A DNA stretch of 46,705 bases from Rhodocyclales bacterium (GCA_026399435.1 JAPLQX010000036.1:1-46705); one strand, 5' to 3'; counted from the first letter of the stretch, positions 1-6,660 are shown. Notes: generated from the letters alone by a model not told the origin. Translations and numbers: made by a program.

Positions 1-112
1 CCCAGCGCCAGCGGGCGTAGATGCCGCTGATCGAGCGCGGGTACACCTTGGCCTCCGGATCGGCGTAGGGCTTTATCTCGATGACTTTTCTGGCGACTGC
101 TTGCTGGGTCAT
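1..112 (-). CDS. ccoG: CcoG/FixG-type cytochrome oxidase accessory protein, N-terminal fragment
   Basis: Only the first 37 codons are inside the window; the gene reads leftwards off the edge. The visible peptide starts MTQQAVARKV and contains YPRSISGIYARWRW. That resembles the N-terminal region just before the first membrane helix of CcoG/FixG/RdxA, the polyferredoxin-like membrane protein needed for copper delivery to cbb3 oxidase. The ATG at 112-110 lies 8 bases after the stop of the hemerythrin gene, so the two are probably co-transcribed. The call rests on a short stretch. A related NosR/NapH-type ferredoxin protein cannot be excluded. Confidence 0.6.
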   Translation of the reverse strand, partial: MTQQAVARKVIEIKPYADPEAKVYPRSISGIYARWRW

Positions 113-120
113 GTTGTTGT

Positions 121-516
121 TCAAACGGTATCCATATCGAGACTGGTCTGGGCCGCCTCGAAGACTTCGCGCTCCTCGAAGCGGACATGCGCCCCGAGCA
201 GCTCGGCGAAGCGCAGCAGGGTGTCGGTATCCGGGGTCGCGAGCGCCTTGGCGAGACGGCGCAGCTCGGTATGGTCGGCCAGGGTGCGCGCTACCAGTTC
301 ATGTTGGCCGGCCTGCGCCAGGAGCACGAGGATGCCTTGCTCCTCGACGCAAAAGTGCGGATCGAGCTCGACCGGGAAGACCTGGATCACGCGTTGCGCG
401 AGAGCCGTTACCGCACCCGGCTCGCCTGACCCGGCCGCACGCCGCGCATCGCGTGCCAGCTTCAGCGCGCCGTAATGCTCGCGCGAGAGTTGCAGCAGTT
501 GCGGGTGGCGCTTCAT
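121..516 (-). CDS. hemerythrin HHE-domain protein
   Basis: A 131-residue single-domain protein with the helical-bundle His/Glu pattern of hemerythrins: SREHYGAL near residue 14, DPHFCVEEQ near 52, DHTELRR near 80 and GAHVRFEERE near 109. Such proteins bind a di-iron centre that can hold O2 or NO. It has no signal peptide, so it is cytoplasmic. It sits in a leftward run with NnrS-like, ferredoxin reductase and DUF2249 genes, which suggests a role in NO or oxygen handling. It differs from the longer RIC/YtfE iron-repair proteins because the N-terminal ScdA domain is missing. The exact function is inferred from family and neighbours. Confidence 0.85.
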   Translation of the reverse strand: MKRHPQLLQLSREHYGALKLARDARRAAGSGEPGAVTALAQRVIQVFPVELDPHFCVEEQGILVLLAQAGQHELVARTLADHTELRRLAKALATPDTDTLLRFAELLGAHVRFEEREVFEAAQTSLDMDTV

Positions 517-548
517 GGCGGGGAGCCCGGACGGTATCGTCGCGCCGG

Positions 549-1043
549 TCAGTGCTCGTGCTTCGTCGCCGATTCGTTCCAGCCGGGATGATCGAAGAAT
601 TCGCTATAGGTTTCCAGCGCGTGGACCAGTTGCAGCGCGCCCTTCTGTCGCGACTGCGCCTTGTCCTTGCCCGCCATGGCTTCCGCCGCAGCGCCAAGCT
701 CGCCGATGATCAGATGCAGTTGCGCGTCGGCGTCCGGCGCCAGCTTGCAGTTTTCGACCATGAAGGCGATTTGCGTGTTGGTGCGCTTCGCCAGCGTTTG
801 ATAGTTCGCCGCCTTCAGCGTGTTTTCGTGGATGGCGTGCAAGTGCGGCTGCACGGCTGCCTTGATGTTCGCCATGCCCTGGCGCAGCGGGGCATCGGTT
901 TTCCACTTCTGGCCGTTGTCGAGCTTCAGCGTGGCTGCGCCGTGGGCATCGTGTTCATGCGTGTGGTTGGCGGCGTAGACGGGGGCGACGCTCAGGGCGA
1001 GCGAAGCGACCACGATCAGCCAGCGGGAATTGCGGTATGACAT
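549..1043 (-). CDS. His-rich exported protein of unknown function
   Basis: A 164-residue protein with a clear Sec signal peptide (about residues 1-25, cleavage near VYAAN). A His-rich stretch follows immediately (HTHEHDAH), and the C-terminus is KHEH. The body, with GQKWKTDAPLRQGM and helical segments, belongs to a conserved family found beside NO-related genes. Automated annotation sometimes labels similar proteins DnrO, but I am not certain of that link. The histidines suggest metal (copper, heme or zinc) binding in the periplasm. An AGGAG ribosome site lies just upstream of the ATG at 1043. It is spaced 36 bases from the reductase gene upstream and belongs to the same transcription unit. 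Confidence 0.7.
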   Translation of the reverse strand: MSYRNSRWLIVVASLALSVAPVYAANHTHEHDAHGAATLKLDNGQKWKTDAPLRQGMANIKAAVQPHLHAIHENTLKAANYQTLAKRTNTQIAFMVENCKLAPDADAQLHLIIGELGAAAEAMAGKDKAQSRQKGALQLVHALETYSEFFDHPGWNESATKHEH

Positions 1044-1079
1044 GAAGATTCTCCTGTTGCGGGAAGTGAATGGATCGGC

Positions 1080-1904
1080 TTACCAGTATTTTTCGAAGGC
1101 CATCTGTCCCGGGACGCCGCGGCGGTTGGTGGCGAAGCCGCGCGCCGCGAGCGACTGGCGCAGCTCGCGGGTCATTGCGGGATTGCCGCAGACCAGCACG
1201 CGCGACGTGGCGACGTCGAGCGGGCAGGCGGCCGCGGTTTCGAGGCGGCCGTCGGCGAGCAGCAGCGGAATGCGTTCCGTCAGCGGGGTGGCGCCCGGCT
1301 CGCGGGTGACGACCGGCAGGTAGGTGAGTGTGGCTTTGGCGTCGGCGAACAATTCGCGCTTCGGGATGTCGGCAATTTCATCGCGCCAGGCCAGCTCGGA
1401 CGAGTGGCGTACGCTGTGCGCCACGATCAGGCGCTCGTAGGTCTGCCAGACGGCGGGATCCTGGAGTATCGAGAGGAAGGGCCCGAGCCCGGTGCCGCTG
1501 GACAGCAGCCAGAGGTCCTTGCCGGCGGCCAGTTGATCGACGGTGAGGAAGCCGTAGCTGGCCTTGTCGACGCGCAGCCTGTCGCCGGCGCGCAGGTGCT
1601 TCAGTTGTTCCGAGAACGAGCCGCCCGGCACCAGCACGGCGATGAATTCGAGGAAGTCGTCATAGGCCGCCGAGGCCATCGAGAAGGGCCGCCACACGAT
1701 GTCACCGGCAGCGCCGAGCCCGAGGCGTGTGTAGTGCCCCGGCGTGAAGCGGAAGCCTTGATAGCGCGTGGTGCGCAAGCTCACCAGCGTCGGCGTCCAG
1801 TAGCGTATCGACAGCACGCGCTCGGTGGTCCATTTGTCTTGCGGGCCGGCGTCGTTGCGCTTGGCGAGAATTTCGAGACCGGGTTCTTCGATCGCGCCCA
1901 TCAT
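1080..1904 (-). CDS. fpr: ferredoxin-NADP+ reductase
   Basis: A 274-residue FAD/NADP-binding reductase that moves electrons between NADPH and ferredoxin or flavodoxin. The FAD-binding motif RPFSMAS is near residue 90, the NADP pyrophosphate motif GTGLGPF near 145, VCGNPAM near 240, and the bacterial-type C-terminus ends FEKYW. The open frame runs further upstream, but the start at 1904 is chosen because AAGGAG precedes it by a few bases. That ATG also overlaps the stop of the NnrS-like gene as ATGA, which shows translational coupling. In this cluster it may feed electrons to NO-detoxifying or Fe-S repair partners; that role is inferred. Confidence 0.88.
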   Translation of the reverse strand: MMGAIEEPGLEILAKRNDAGPQDKWTTERVLSIRYWTPTLVSLRTTRYQGFRFTPGHYTRLGLGAAGDIVWRPFSMASAAYDDFLEFIAVLVPGGSFSEQLKHLRAGDRLRVDKASYGFLTVDQLAAGKDLWLLSSGTGLGPFLSILQDPAVWQTYERLIVAHSVRHSSELAWRDEIADIPKRELFADAKATLTYLPVVTREPGATPLTERIPLLLADGRLETAAACPLDVATSRVLVCGNPAMTRELRQSLAARGFATNRRGVPGQMAFEKYW

Positions 1905-2992
1905 CCAGCTCCTTGGGTTTCGCGGCTGCCGCGCACGACGCTGGCCAACATGGTGACGATGAACAGCAGCAGGGCGATGGCATTGAGCAGGCCGCCCTCG
2001 CTGCGCAGCGGGAAGTTGTCGTCGAGGCCGCCGAAAATGCGCAGCGCCAGCGAGGCGTGCAGCACCAGCAGCGGCAGGTAGAAGAACGAGTGATAGGGAA
2101 TCTTCACTCGCACCACGGCCGGGAAAATGATTGGCGCGTGGCCGAAGATCATCGAGAACACGAAGCCGAGGCCGACTGCATGCAGCGTCGCATCGCGCCA
2201 CGGGTGGCCGGGCAGGAAGCCGCCGGCGAGGCCGAGCACGCCGGCCAGCACCAGCCAACCGTAGCCCGAGAGCAGGCACAGGGCGATGAAGCGGACCAGC
2301 CCCTGCTGCTGCGCATTGCGCCGCGCGATGTCGTAGCGCAGCAGCCAGAGGGCGAGCGCCAGCAGGCCGGCGGAAAAGAGGGCGAGGCCGGCATCTTCCT
2401 GCTGGAAGCTGAGCACGGCGCCGGCGAGGATGCCGCCGACGATGGCGAAGAACAGCCGCTGCGCCACCGCCGGCGTGGGCAGGAAGCGCGTCAGTTCGAG
2501 CCGTTCGCCGGCAATGGTCAGCACCAGGAAGGCCAGCCACCAGGGCACGGCGGCGGTCAGCGCGCCGCCCGCGAGCCAGGCCGTGTTGCCGATCAGCCAG
2601 CACAGCGCGCCGATGGCGAGGATGACGGTGAAGGGCGCCACCAGCCGGAGCAGGACCTGGATACTGGCGGCAACGAGTATCGCGGCCGCGATGACCGTCA
2701 GGACTTGCGTCACGATCAGCGGCGCCCCGGCGAGCAGGGCAATGCCGCCGATGCCGGCGGCCGCCGGCGCCGCGTAGGCCCAGCCGCGGGCCAGCGCCAC
2801 GGCGCGTTCGAGGCTGATGACCGTGCCGAGGAAAGCGGAAATCATCAGCGCCCCGTGCCAGCCGGCGACGTTTGCAGTCGTCGCCGGCACGCTCCAGTCC
2901 AGCCGCGCCAGGCCGGCCAGCACGCCGCCCACGAGGGACAGCATGCCGAGCACCAGCAGCGGCACGCGGGCGGCGGGGCGCAGATCAGCCAT
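1901..2992 (-). CDS. nnrS: NnrS-like multi-span membrane protein
   Basis: A 363-residue, very hydrophobic protein with about 10-12 membrane helices. Conserved histidines sit in helix contexts typical of NnrS (GWHGALMIS near residue 45; LHAVGLGFVFSMIFGHAPIIF near 265). NnrS proteins are heme- and copper-binding membrane proteins that protect cells against nitrosative stress and are controlled by NO-responsive regulators. It is translationally coupled to the ferredoxin reductase gene. The family call is good at the level of motif and context, but the sequence is somewhat shorter than classic NnrS. Confidence 0.75.
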   Translation of the reverse strand: MADLRPAARVPLLVLGMLSLVGGVLAGLARLDWSVPATTANVAGWHGALMISAFLGTVISLERAVALARGWAYAAPAAAGIGGIALLAGAPLIVTQVLTVIAAAILVAASIQVLLRLVAPFTVILAIGALCWLIGNTAWLAGGALTAAVPWWLAFLVLTIAGERLELTRFLPTPAVAQRLFFAIVGGILAGAVLSFQQEDAGLALFSAGLLALALWLLRYDIARRNAQQQGLVRFIALCLLSGYGWLVLAGVLGLAGGFLPGHPWRDATLHAVGLGFVFSMIFGHAPIIFPAVVRVKIPYHSFFYLPLLVLHASLALRIFGGLDDNFPLRSEGGLLNAIALLLFIVTMLASVVRGSRETQGAG

Positions 2993-3010
2993 GGTCGCGC
3001 GCCTGCCTTA

Positions 3011-3130
3011 GCGTGAAATGGCTCGTTCGGAGCGCCGGCTGATAGCCGAGCGAAGCGAGCCGAAAAGAAGCCTCCCCGGGAGGGGAGGATGGGAGGGGCG
3101 GGCCATCAATTCGCCTTTCGCGTATTTCAT
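3011..3130. repeat. ~118-bp intergenic repeat, copy 1
   Basis: This stretch is strongly similar to 11861-11977. Shared blocks include GTGAAAT at the left end, CTCGTTCGGAGCG, GATAGCCGAGCGAAGCGAGC, CGGGCC, TCAATTCGCC and GCGT.TTTCATC at the right end. The ends are short inverted repeats (GTGAAA and TTTCAT), and an internal GC-rich hairpin (CCTCCCC/GGGGAGG) differs in sequence between the copies while keeping its pairing. It lies between the DUF2249 and NnrS-like genes and fills most of that gap. It could be a non-autonomous mobile element or a folded mRNA element. Confidence 0.75.
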
Positions 3131-3162
3131 CGTCTGCGGGTGGTCTCAAGTGAGCATGAGCA

Positions 3163-3453
3163 TTAGTGGTTGCAGCCGCAGCCACCCACGGGAGCGGCGG
3201 CGCCCTCGGGGACGGGCTTGCCGATCCTGACCTGCCAGACATTGGGGCCGGCTTCCAGGTAATCCCAGGTGAATTCGCCTTTCGATTCCGCCTGGAACTG
3301 ATAGAAGAGCGGCTTCGGATCGTGGTCGTTGACCAGCAGCAGGGCCTCGCCGGCGCCCAGATGGCCGAAGGTGCTGAAAATCAGCGGATGGCGCTCGCGG
3401 GGAATGATGTGACGGACATCGATCGTGGCTTTGAAGCTCTGTGTCGTGGTCAT
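3163..3453 (-). CDS. DUF2249-domain protein
   Basis: A 96-residue protein with the DUF2249 pattern: IDVRHIIPRERHPLIFSTF near the N-terminus, EALLLVNDHDPKPLFYQF in the middle and a tail WQVRIGKP. It ends in a Cys-rich GGCGCNH. DUF2249 domains often stand beside hemerythrins, DUF59 proteins and NO-response genes and are thought to bind a small molecule or metal, but no reaction is established. GAGGAG lies just upstream of the ATG at 3453. It is separated from NnrS by the repeat at 3011-3130 and from the DUF59 gene by 60 bases. Confidence 0.85.
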   Translation of the reverse strand: MTTTQSFKATIDVRHIIPRERHPLIFSTFGHLGAGEALLLVNDHDPKPLFYQFQAESKGEFTWDYLEAGPNVWQVRIGKPVPEGAAAPVGGCGCNH

Positions 3454-3513
3454 GGTCTTGCTCCTCTGTGGCGGGGTTGAAAAGCGGATAGGGTTCGGGA
3501 TGCGTTGGCTTTG

Positions 3514-3858
3514 TTATTCGGGTGTCCAGCCGAAATGCTGCTTGGTGGCTTCGTCCATCATTGATGGGTTCCAGGGCGGCTCCCAGACCAGGCGGATGTC
3601 GGGCGCGATCGTGGCAGGGAGGACTTTCGCCAGCGCGGCATGGACATCGCTGACGATCATGTCGCCCATCGGGCAGGCCGGCGAGGTCATGGTCATCTCG
3701 ATCACCAGGCTGTCGGGGGCGACCTCGACGCGATAGACCAGGCCGAGGGAAACGATGTCCCGGCCCACCTCGGGATCGATGACCTGGCGCAGGATGTCGC
3801 GCACCTGCTCTTCGTCGAGGGCGGATCGGTCGGCGGCTGCGGCGGCTTCTTTCGTCAT
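3514..3858 (-). CDS. MIP18/DUF59 family Fe-S assembly protein
   Basis: A 114-residue protein with the DUF59 core: ILRQVIDPEVGRDIVSLGLVY near residue 24, TMTSPACPMGDMI near 58 and a WEPPWNP motif near 92. The family (SufT, PaaD, MIP18) assists maturation of Fe-S or other metal proteins; the conserved Cys in SPACP is present. It is the first gene of the leftward NO-related run and diverges from nsrR across a promoter region with two palindromes. A role in repairing clusters damaged by NO is inferred from position. Confidence 0.85.
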   Translation of the reverse strand: MTKEAAAAADRSALDEEQVRDILRQVIDPEVGRDIVSLGLVYRVEVAPDSLVIEMTMTSPACPMGDMIVSDVHAALAKVLPATIAPDIRLVWEPPWNPSMMDEATKQHFGWTPE

Positions 3859-3867
3859 GGCTTTTTT

Positions 3868-3940
3868 TAAAGCAGTAAAAAGAATACAGCTTTATCGTAA
3901 CACCGCTTTTTTCTTAAAGCAATATCTTTTTTACTGCTTA
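3868..3940. promoter_or_regulatory. tandem palindromic operator and promoter between DUF59 gene and nsrR
   Basis: An AT-rich island in GC-rich surroundings. It holds two inverted repeats of the same design, TAAAGC-N15-GCTTTA (3868-3894) and TAAAGC-N15-GCTTA (3915-3940). On the minus strand TTGCTT (3922-3917) and TACGAT (3899-3894) stand 17 bases apart as -35 and -10 for the DUF59 gene. One palindrome overlaps the -35 and the other covers the start region. The placement suits a repressor such as the adjacent NsrR. Binding is inferred; the pattern was read directly. Confidence 0.65.
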
Positions 3941-3959
3941 TAGGCGTAAACTGCCGGAC

Positions 3960-4394
3960 ATGAAACTGACGACCTTTTCCGACTACACCCTGCGCGTGCT
4001 GATGTTCCTCGCGCTCAACCGCGACCGGCTCGCCACGATCCCCGAGATCGCGGCTGCCTACGACATCTCGGAGAACCACTTGATGAAGGTGGTGCATCAA
4101 CTGGCGCGCTCCGGAGTCATCGAATCGGTGCGCGGCAAGGGCGGCGGCATCCGCCTGGCGCGCGAACCCGAGGCCATCCGCCTGGGGCAGATCGTGCGCG
4201 CCAGCGAAGGCAACGCACCGATCGTCGAATGCCTCTCCGAGGATGTCGGCAACTGCCGCATCGCGCCGGCCTGCCGGCTCGCGGGAATTCTGGTGCGCGC
4301 CTTCGATGCGCTCTATGCGGCGCTGGACGAATACACGCTGGCCGATCTGGTGCATTCGCCGCGCGGGCTGAAGGCGCTGCTGCAGCGCGCCTAG
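3960..4394 (+). CDS. nsrR: Rrf2-family NO-sensing repressor NsrR
   Basis: A 144-residue Rrf2 regulator with an N-terminal winged helix (SDYTLRVLMFLAL; ISENHLMKVVHQLARSG) and the wing GKGGGIRLAR. The cluster-ligand loop VECLSEDVGNCRIAPACRL carries three cysteines spaced as in NsrR, which bind an NO-reactive Fe-S cluster. When NO damages the cluster, repression of detoxification genes is lifted. The gene is divergent from the DUF59-to-ccoG run and shares the palindrome-containing promoter region. IscR is less likely given the cysteine spacing and the neighbours. Confidence 0.88.
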   Translation: MKLTTFSDYTLRVLMFLALNRDRLATIPEIAAAYDISENHLMKVVHQLARSGVIESVRGKGGGIRLAREPEAIRLGQIVRASEGNAPIVECLSEDVGNCRIAPACRLAGILVRAFDALYAALDEYTLADLVHSPRGLKALLQRA

Positions 4395-4432
4395 CGCCAC
4401 GGCGCGATGTGCGCCGAAGTACAAGGCTGCTT

Positions 4433-4666
4433 CTATTTGCTGAGCAGCGAACCGAGGATGTCCACCAGCTCCGCCCAGTCGCCGTCCTTGCCGATCTCTT
4501 CCCGCAGGAACTGAGCCTGGCTGGTCGTCCAGAACGGCGCGTCGGCGACGTGAACCGCGTTGTGCAGCGGTCGATGCGTGAGGATGAAACGCTCGATGGA
4601 TGCCACGTCGTCAGGCAGGCCCAGTTGCCCGAAGAGATCACAAAGCCTGTGAATCGAATTTTCCAT
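4433..4666 (-). CDS. DUF2789 family protein
   Basis: A 77-residue helical protein (MENSIHRLCDLFGQLGLP, then FILTHRPL, APFWTTSQAQFLREEI and a tail DWAELVDILGSLL). This matches the DUF2789 family of small uncharacterised proteobacterial proteins. It has no signal peptide and no membrane segment. It converges on nsrR with a 38-base gap and is followed upstream by a divergent small Cys-rich gene. No function can be assigned. Confidence 0.8.
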   Translation of the reverse strand: MENSIHRLCDLFGQLGLPDDVASIERFILTHRPLHNAVHVADAPFWTTSQAQFLREEIGKDGDWAELVDILGSLLSK

Positions 4667-4780
4667 GGTGCCTCCATCGCATCGATGAACCGTCCGCTGC
4701 GGACTTGAACGGCCGCCGCGTCGAAGATGAAACCTCGTGTGCTATTCTTTTTTTTCGACTGCAAATTCACAGGAAGATTC

Positions 4781-4993
4781 ATGGCCGGCTCATGGGGTTG
4801 CCCGCACGAAGCGAACGACTTGTGCTCGAAGGTCAACAACCTGCCTTGCGACCCGGGCATGAAGGGCTGCGTTCTGCACGGGCGCTTCGTCTTCGCCAAC
4901 GACGACAAGAACGAACGCCTCAGGCAGAAGAAGGCCCGCGAGGAGTTGGCGGCAACACATCTCCCGGAGCCGCCTGCTGCAGAATCTCATTGA
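4781..4993 (+). CDS. small Cys-containing conserved protein
   Basis: A 70-residue protein beginning MAGSWGCPHEANDLCSKV. It has five cysteines, all in the first 33 residues (CPHE, LC, PC, GC and one more site near the turn), followed by a basic, Ala-rich tail. The spacing looks like a small metal-binding or redox motif. The frame is open further upstream, but the start at 4781 is preceded by AGGAAG at good distance. Its last 74 bases overlap the end of the convergent gene at 4920-5138. The pattern looks like a conserved betaproteobacterial protein of unknown function. Confidence 0.65.
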   Translation: MAGSWGCPHEANDLCSKVNNLPCDPGMKGCVLHGRFVFANDDKNERLRQKKAREELAATHLPEPPAAESH

Positions 4994-5138
4994 GGTCGAG
5001 CATCCGTATCGCGTCGACGGCGACTTCCCAGGCGCCCTCCTGGCACAGCCCGGCAATCTGCGCCCGTTCGTAGCCTTCCAGCGCCGCCAGCACGCAGGCG
5101 CTGCGCACGGCCTGGGCAATTGCTATCGGGTGGGTCAC
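4920..5138 (-). CDS. small conserved protein downstream of MarR regulator
   Basis: A 72-residue helical protein with a GTG start at 5138 preceded by AAGGAG. The first 50 residues (AQAVRSACVLAALEGYERAQIAGLC, then GAWEVAVDAIRMLDL) look like a conserved family of short proteins that automated annotation sometimes calls acetyltransferases, though no acetyltransferase fold fits this length. It lies 13 bases after the MarR stop codon, so the two form an operon. Its 3' end overlaps the convergent small Cys gene by 74 bases. Function unknown. Confidence 0.6.
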   Translation of the reverse strand: MTHPIAIAQAVRSACVLAALEGYERAQIAGLCQEGAWEVAVDAIRMLDLNEILQQAAPGDVLPPTPRGPSSA

Positions 5139-5151
5139 GGTGCGGACTCCT

Positions 5152-5589
5152 TCATGGCCGGTCCGGATGCAACTCCTGCAACTCGGGCAGCAGGAAGCCG
5201 CCTTCGAGGTTAAGCAGCTCGTCGCGGTGCAGTTGCGCCATCTGCGCCACCATGCGTTCGCCTTTCGCGGTGAGATGGACTTCCACCTCGCGGCGATCCT
5301 CCTTGCCCTGCTCGCGCGACACCCAGCCCAGCTTCTCGCAGCGCGATATCAGCGCGACGACGCCGTGATGCTGGGCCTGCAGCCGCTCGGCCAGCTCGCC
5401 CACGGTCGCCCAGTCGCGCCCCGGAAAGCCCTTGATGTGCAGCAGCAGCAGGTATTGCAGCGGCGTGATGCCACGCTGGCGCGTCACCTGCTCGCTGAAG
5501 CGCAGGAAGCGGCGCAACTGGTAGCGAAACTGGGAAAGGGCTTCAAATTCGCTTTTGCTCAAGGGTGGTCTCACCATGTCACAAAACAT
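5152..5589 (-). CDS. MarR-family transcriptional regulator
   Basis: A MarR-type winged-helix protein of up to 145 residues. It has a dimerisation helix (FRYQLRRFLRFSEQ), a recognition region (TVGELAERLQAQHHGVVALISRCEKLGWV) and a wing with the family motif DRREVEVHLTAKG. MarR proteins usually repress their own operon and respond to small phenolic or oxidising ligands. The start is uncertain: ATG at 5589, ATG at 5577 and TTG at 5565 are all possible and none has a strong ribosome site. It diverges from the DsrC-like gene and precedes the small gene at 4920-5138. Confidence 0.88.
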   Translation of the reverse strand: MFCDMVRPPLSKSEFEALSQFRYQLRRFLRFSEQVTRQRGITPLQYLLLLHIKGFPGRDWATVGELAERLQAQHHGVVALISRCEKLGWVSREQGKEDRREVEVHLTAKGERMVAQMAQLHRDELLNLEGGFLLPELQELHPDRP

Positions 5590-5621
5590 CCGATATTTTT
5601 ATACGGCAATAAAGTATCACA

Positions 5622-5651
5622 TTGTGCGTATATCACGGCATGATGTATTAT
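5622..5651 (+). promoter_or_regulatory. candidate sigma70 promoter for the DsrC-like gene
   Basis: TTGTGC (5622-5627) and TATTAT (5646-5651) are separated by 18 bases in an AT-rich gap. They lie about 42 bases before the ATG at 5693, which has GGAGAGG as ribosome site. GTG-N7-CAC (5625-5637) overlaps the spacer and could be a MarR-type operator. This is a visual assignment. Confidence 0.4.
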
Positions 5652-5692
5652 GGTCCCTGAAGTTTGTTCCCCCAACCTTCTGGAGAGGCTCA

Positions 5693-6019
5693 ATGGAAGT
5701 GACAACGAGAATGCCGAAGACTGATGACGAGGGCTATCTGATCGATCCCGCGGAATGGAGCGAAGATCTGGCGCAGGTTCTGGCCAGCAAGGAAAATATC
5801 GAATTGACCGACGCCCACTGGGACGCGTTGCGCTTCATGCGCGACTTCTATCAGGAGCATCAGGTCATTCCCGACGTGCGCTTCGTCGCCAGGCATCTGG
5901 CGGCGCGCTTCGGCGCCGCTTCGCGCAACATGATTTTCGAACTGTTTCCCTATGGCTACGTCAAGCAGGCCTGCAAGATCGCCGGCATGCGGCGCCCGCG
6001 CGGCTGGAGTACTGGCTAG
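5693..6019 (+). CDS. DsrC/TusE-family protein lacking the terminal cysteine
   Basis: A 108-residue member of the DsrC/TusE fold: GYLIDPAEWSEDLAQVLA, then LTDAHWDALRFMRDFYQEH and a C-terminal arm KQACKIAGMRRPRGWSTG. Family members carry sulfur on C-terminal cysteines, either in tRNA thiolation (TusE) or in dissimilatory sulfur metabolism (DsrC). The upstream arm cysteine is kept. The position ten residues further on, where the near-terminal active cysteine normally sits, is Trp. A sulfur-relay role by the usual mechanism is therefore doubtful. It lies 65 bases before nasT on the same strand, which hints at a regulatory role near nitrate genes. Start chosen on the GGAGAGG site. Confidence 0.8.
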   Translation: MEVTTRMPKTDDEGYLIDPAEWSEDLAQVLASKENIELTDAHWDALRFMRDFYQEHQVIPDVRFVARHLAARFGAASRNMIFELFPYGYVKQACKIAGMRRPRGWSTG

Positions 6020-6084
6020 CAAGTTTTCCGGCGGGAAACGAATGCTTCAAGCGCAGCGGCACGCCTTTTGCGTGTCGTTGTCCC

Positions 6085-6660
6085 ATGCTGCGCATCCTCA
6101 TCATCGACGAATCCCGCGCCCGGGCGGCCGAACTGTGCTCCGCCTTGGCCCTGGCCGGCCACCAGGTAGCCGCCGTACTTCCGTCGGTCCTCGATCTGAC
6201 GGCCCGGATCGAGGAGATCAAGCCCGACGTGATCCTGATCGAAACCGATTCGCCTTCGCGCGACACGCTGGAAAACCTGGCGGTGATGGACCGCGAGATG
6301 CCGCGCCCGGTCATCATCCTGACCCAGGACAGCGATGCGGCGCTGATGCGTGCGGCGTTCGAGGCCGGCGTCTCGGCCTATGTGGTCGACAACCTTGACC
6401 TGGCGCGACTGAAGCCGATCGTGGATGTCGCCATCGCGCGCTTCGACGCGCACCAGAACCTCAAGCAGGAGCTGGCCACGGCGACCAAAAAGCTGTCGGA
6501 GCGCAAGCTGGTCGAGAAGGCTAAGGGCATCCTGATGAAGACGCGCGGCCTCGATGAGGATCAGGCCTACGCCGCCTTGCGCAAGCTGGCCATGGAGCGT
6601 GCGCAGCCGCTGGGCAAGATCGCCGGCGACCTGGTGGCAATGGCCAAGCTGCTGCTGTAG
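6085..6660 (+). CDS. nasT: NasT, ANTAR-domain antitermination regulator
   Basis: A 191-residue response-regulator-like protein. The N-terminal receiver-type domain (MLRILIIDESRARAAEL; DVILIETDSPS in the acceptor region) is followed by a coiled linker and a C-terminal ANTAR domain (KLVEKAKGILMKTRGLDEDQAYAALRKLAMER). ANTAR proteins bind paired RNA hairpins in leader transcripts and prevent termination; NasT does so for nitrate assimilation operons. The leader directly downstream (6840-6937) has the matching structure. The usual partner NasS, a nitrate sensor that sequesters NasT, is not in the window. No good ribosome site is seen before the ATG. Confidence 0.9.
   Translation: MLRILIIDESRARAAELCSALALAGHQVAAVLPSVLDLTARIEEIKPDVILIETDSPSRDTLENLAVMDREMPRPVIILTQDSDAALMRAAFEAGVSAYVVDNLDLARLKPIVDVAIARFDAHQNLKQELATATKKLSERKLVEKAKGILMKTRGLDEDQAYAALRKLAMERAQPLGKIAGDLVAMAKLLL

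Noticed and set aside
1913..3016. Long plus-strand open frame opposite the NnrS-like gene
   Set aside because: Composition is Gln/Glu/His/Arg-rich without domain pattern, as expected for the complement of a hydrophobic GC-rich gene. The minus-strand frame has clear membrane helices and coupling to fpr.
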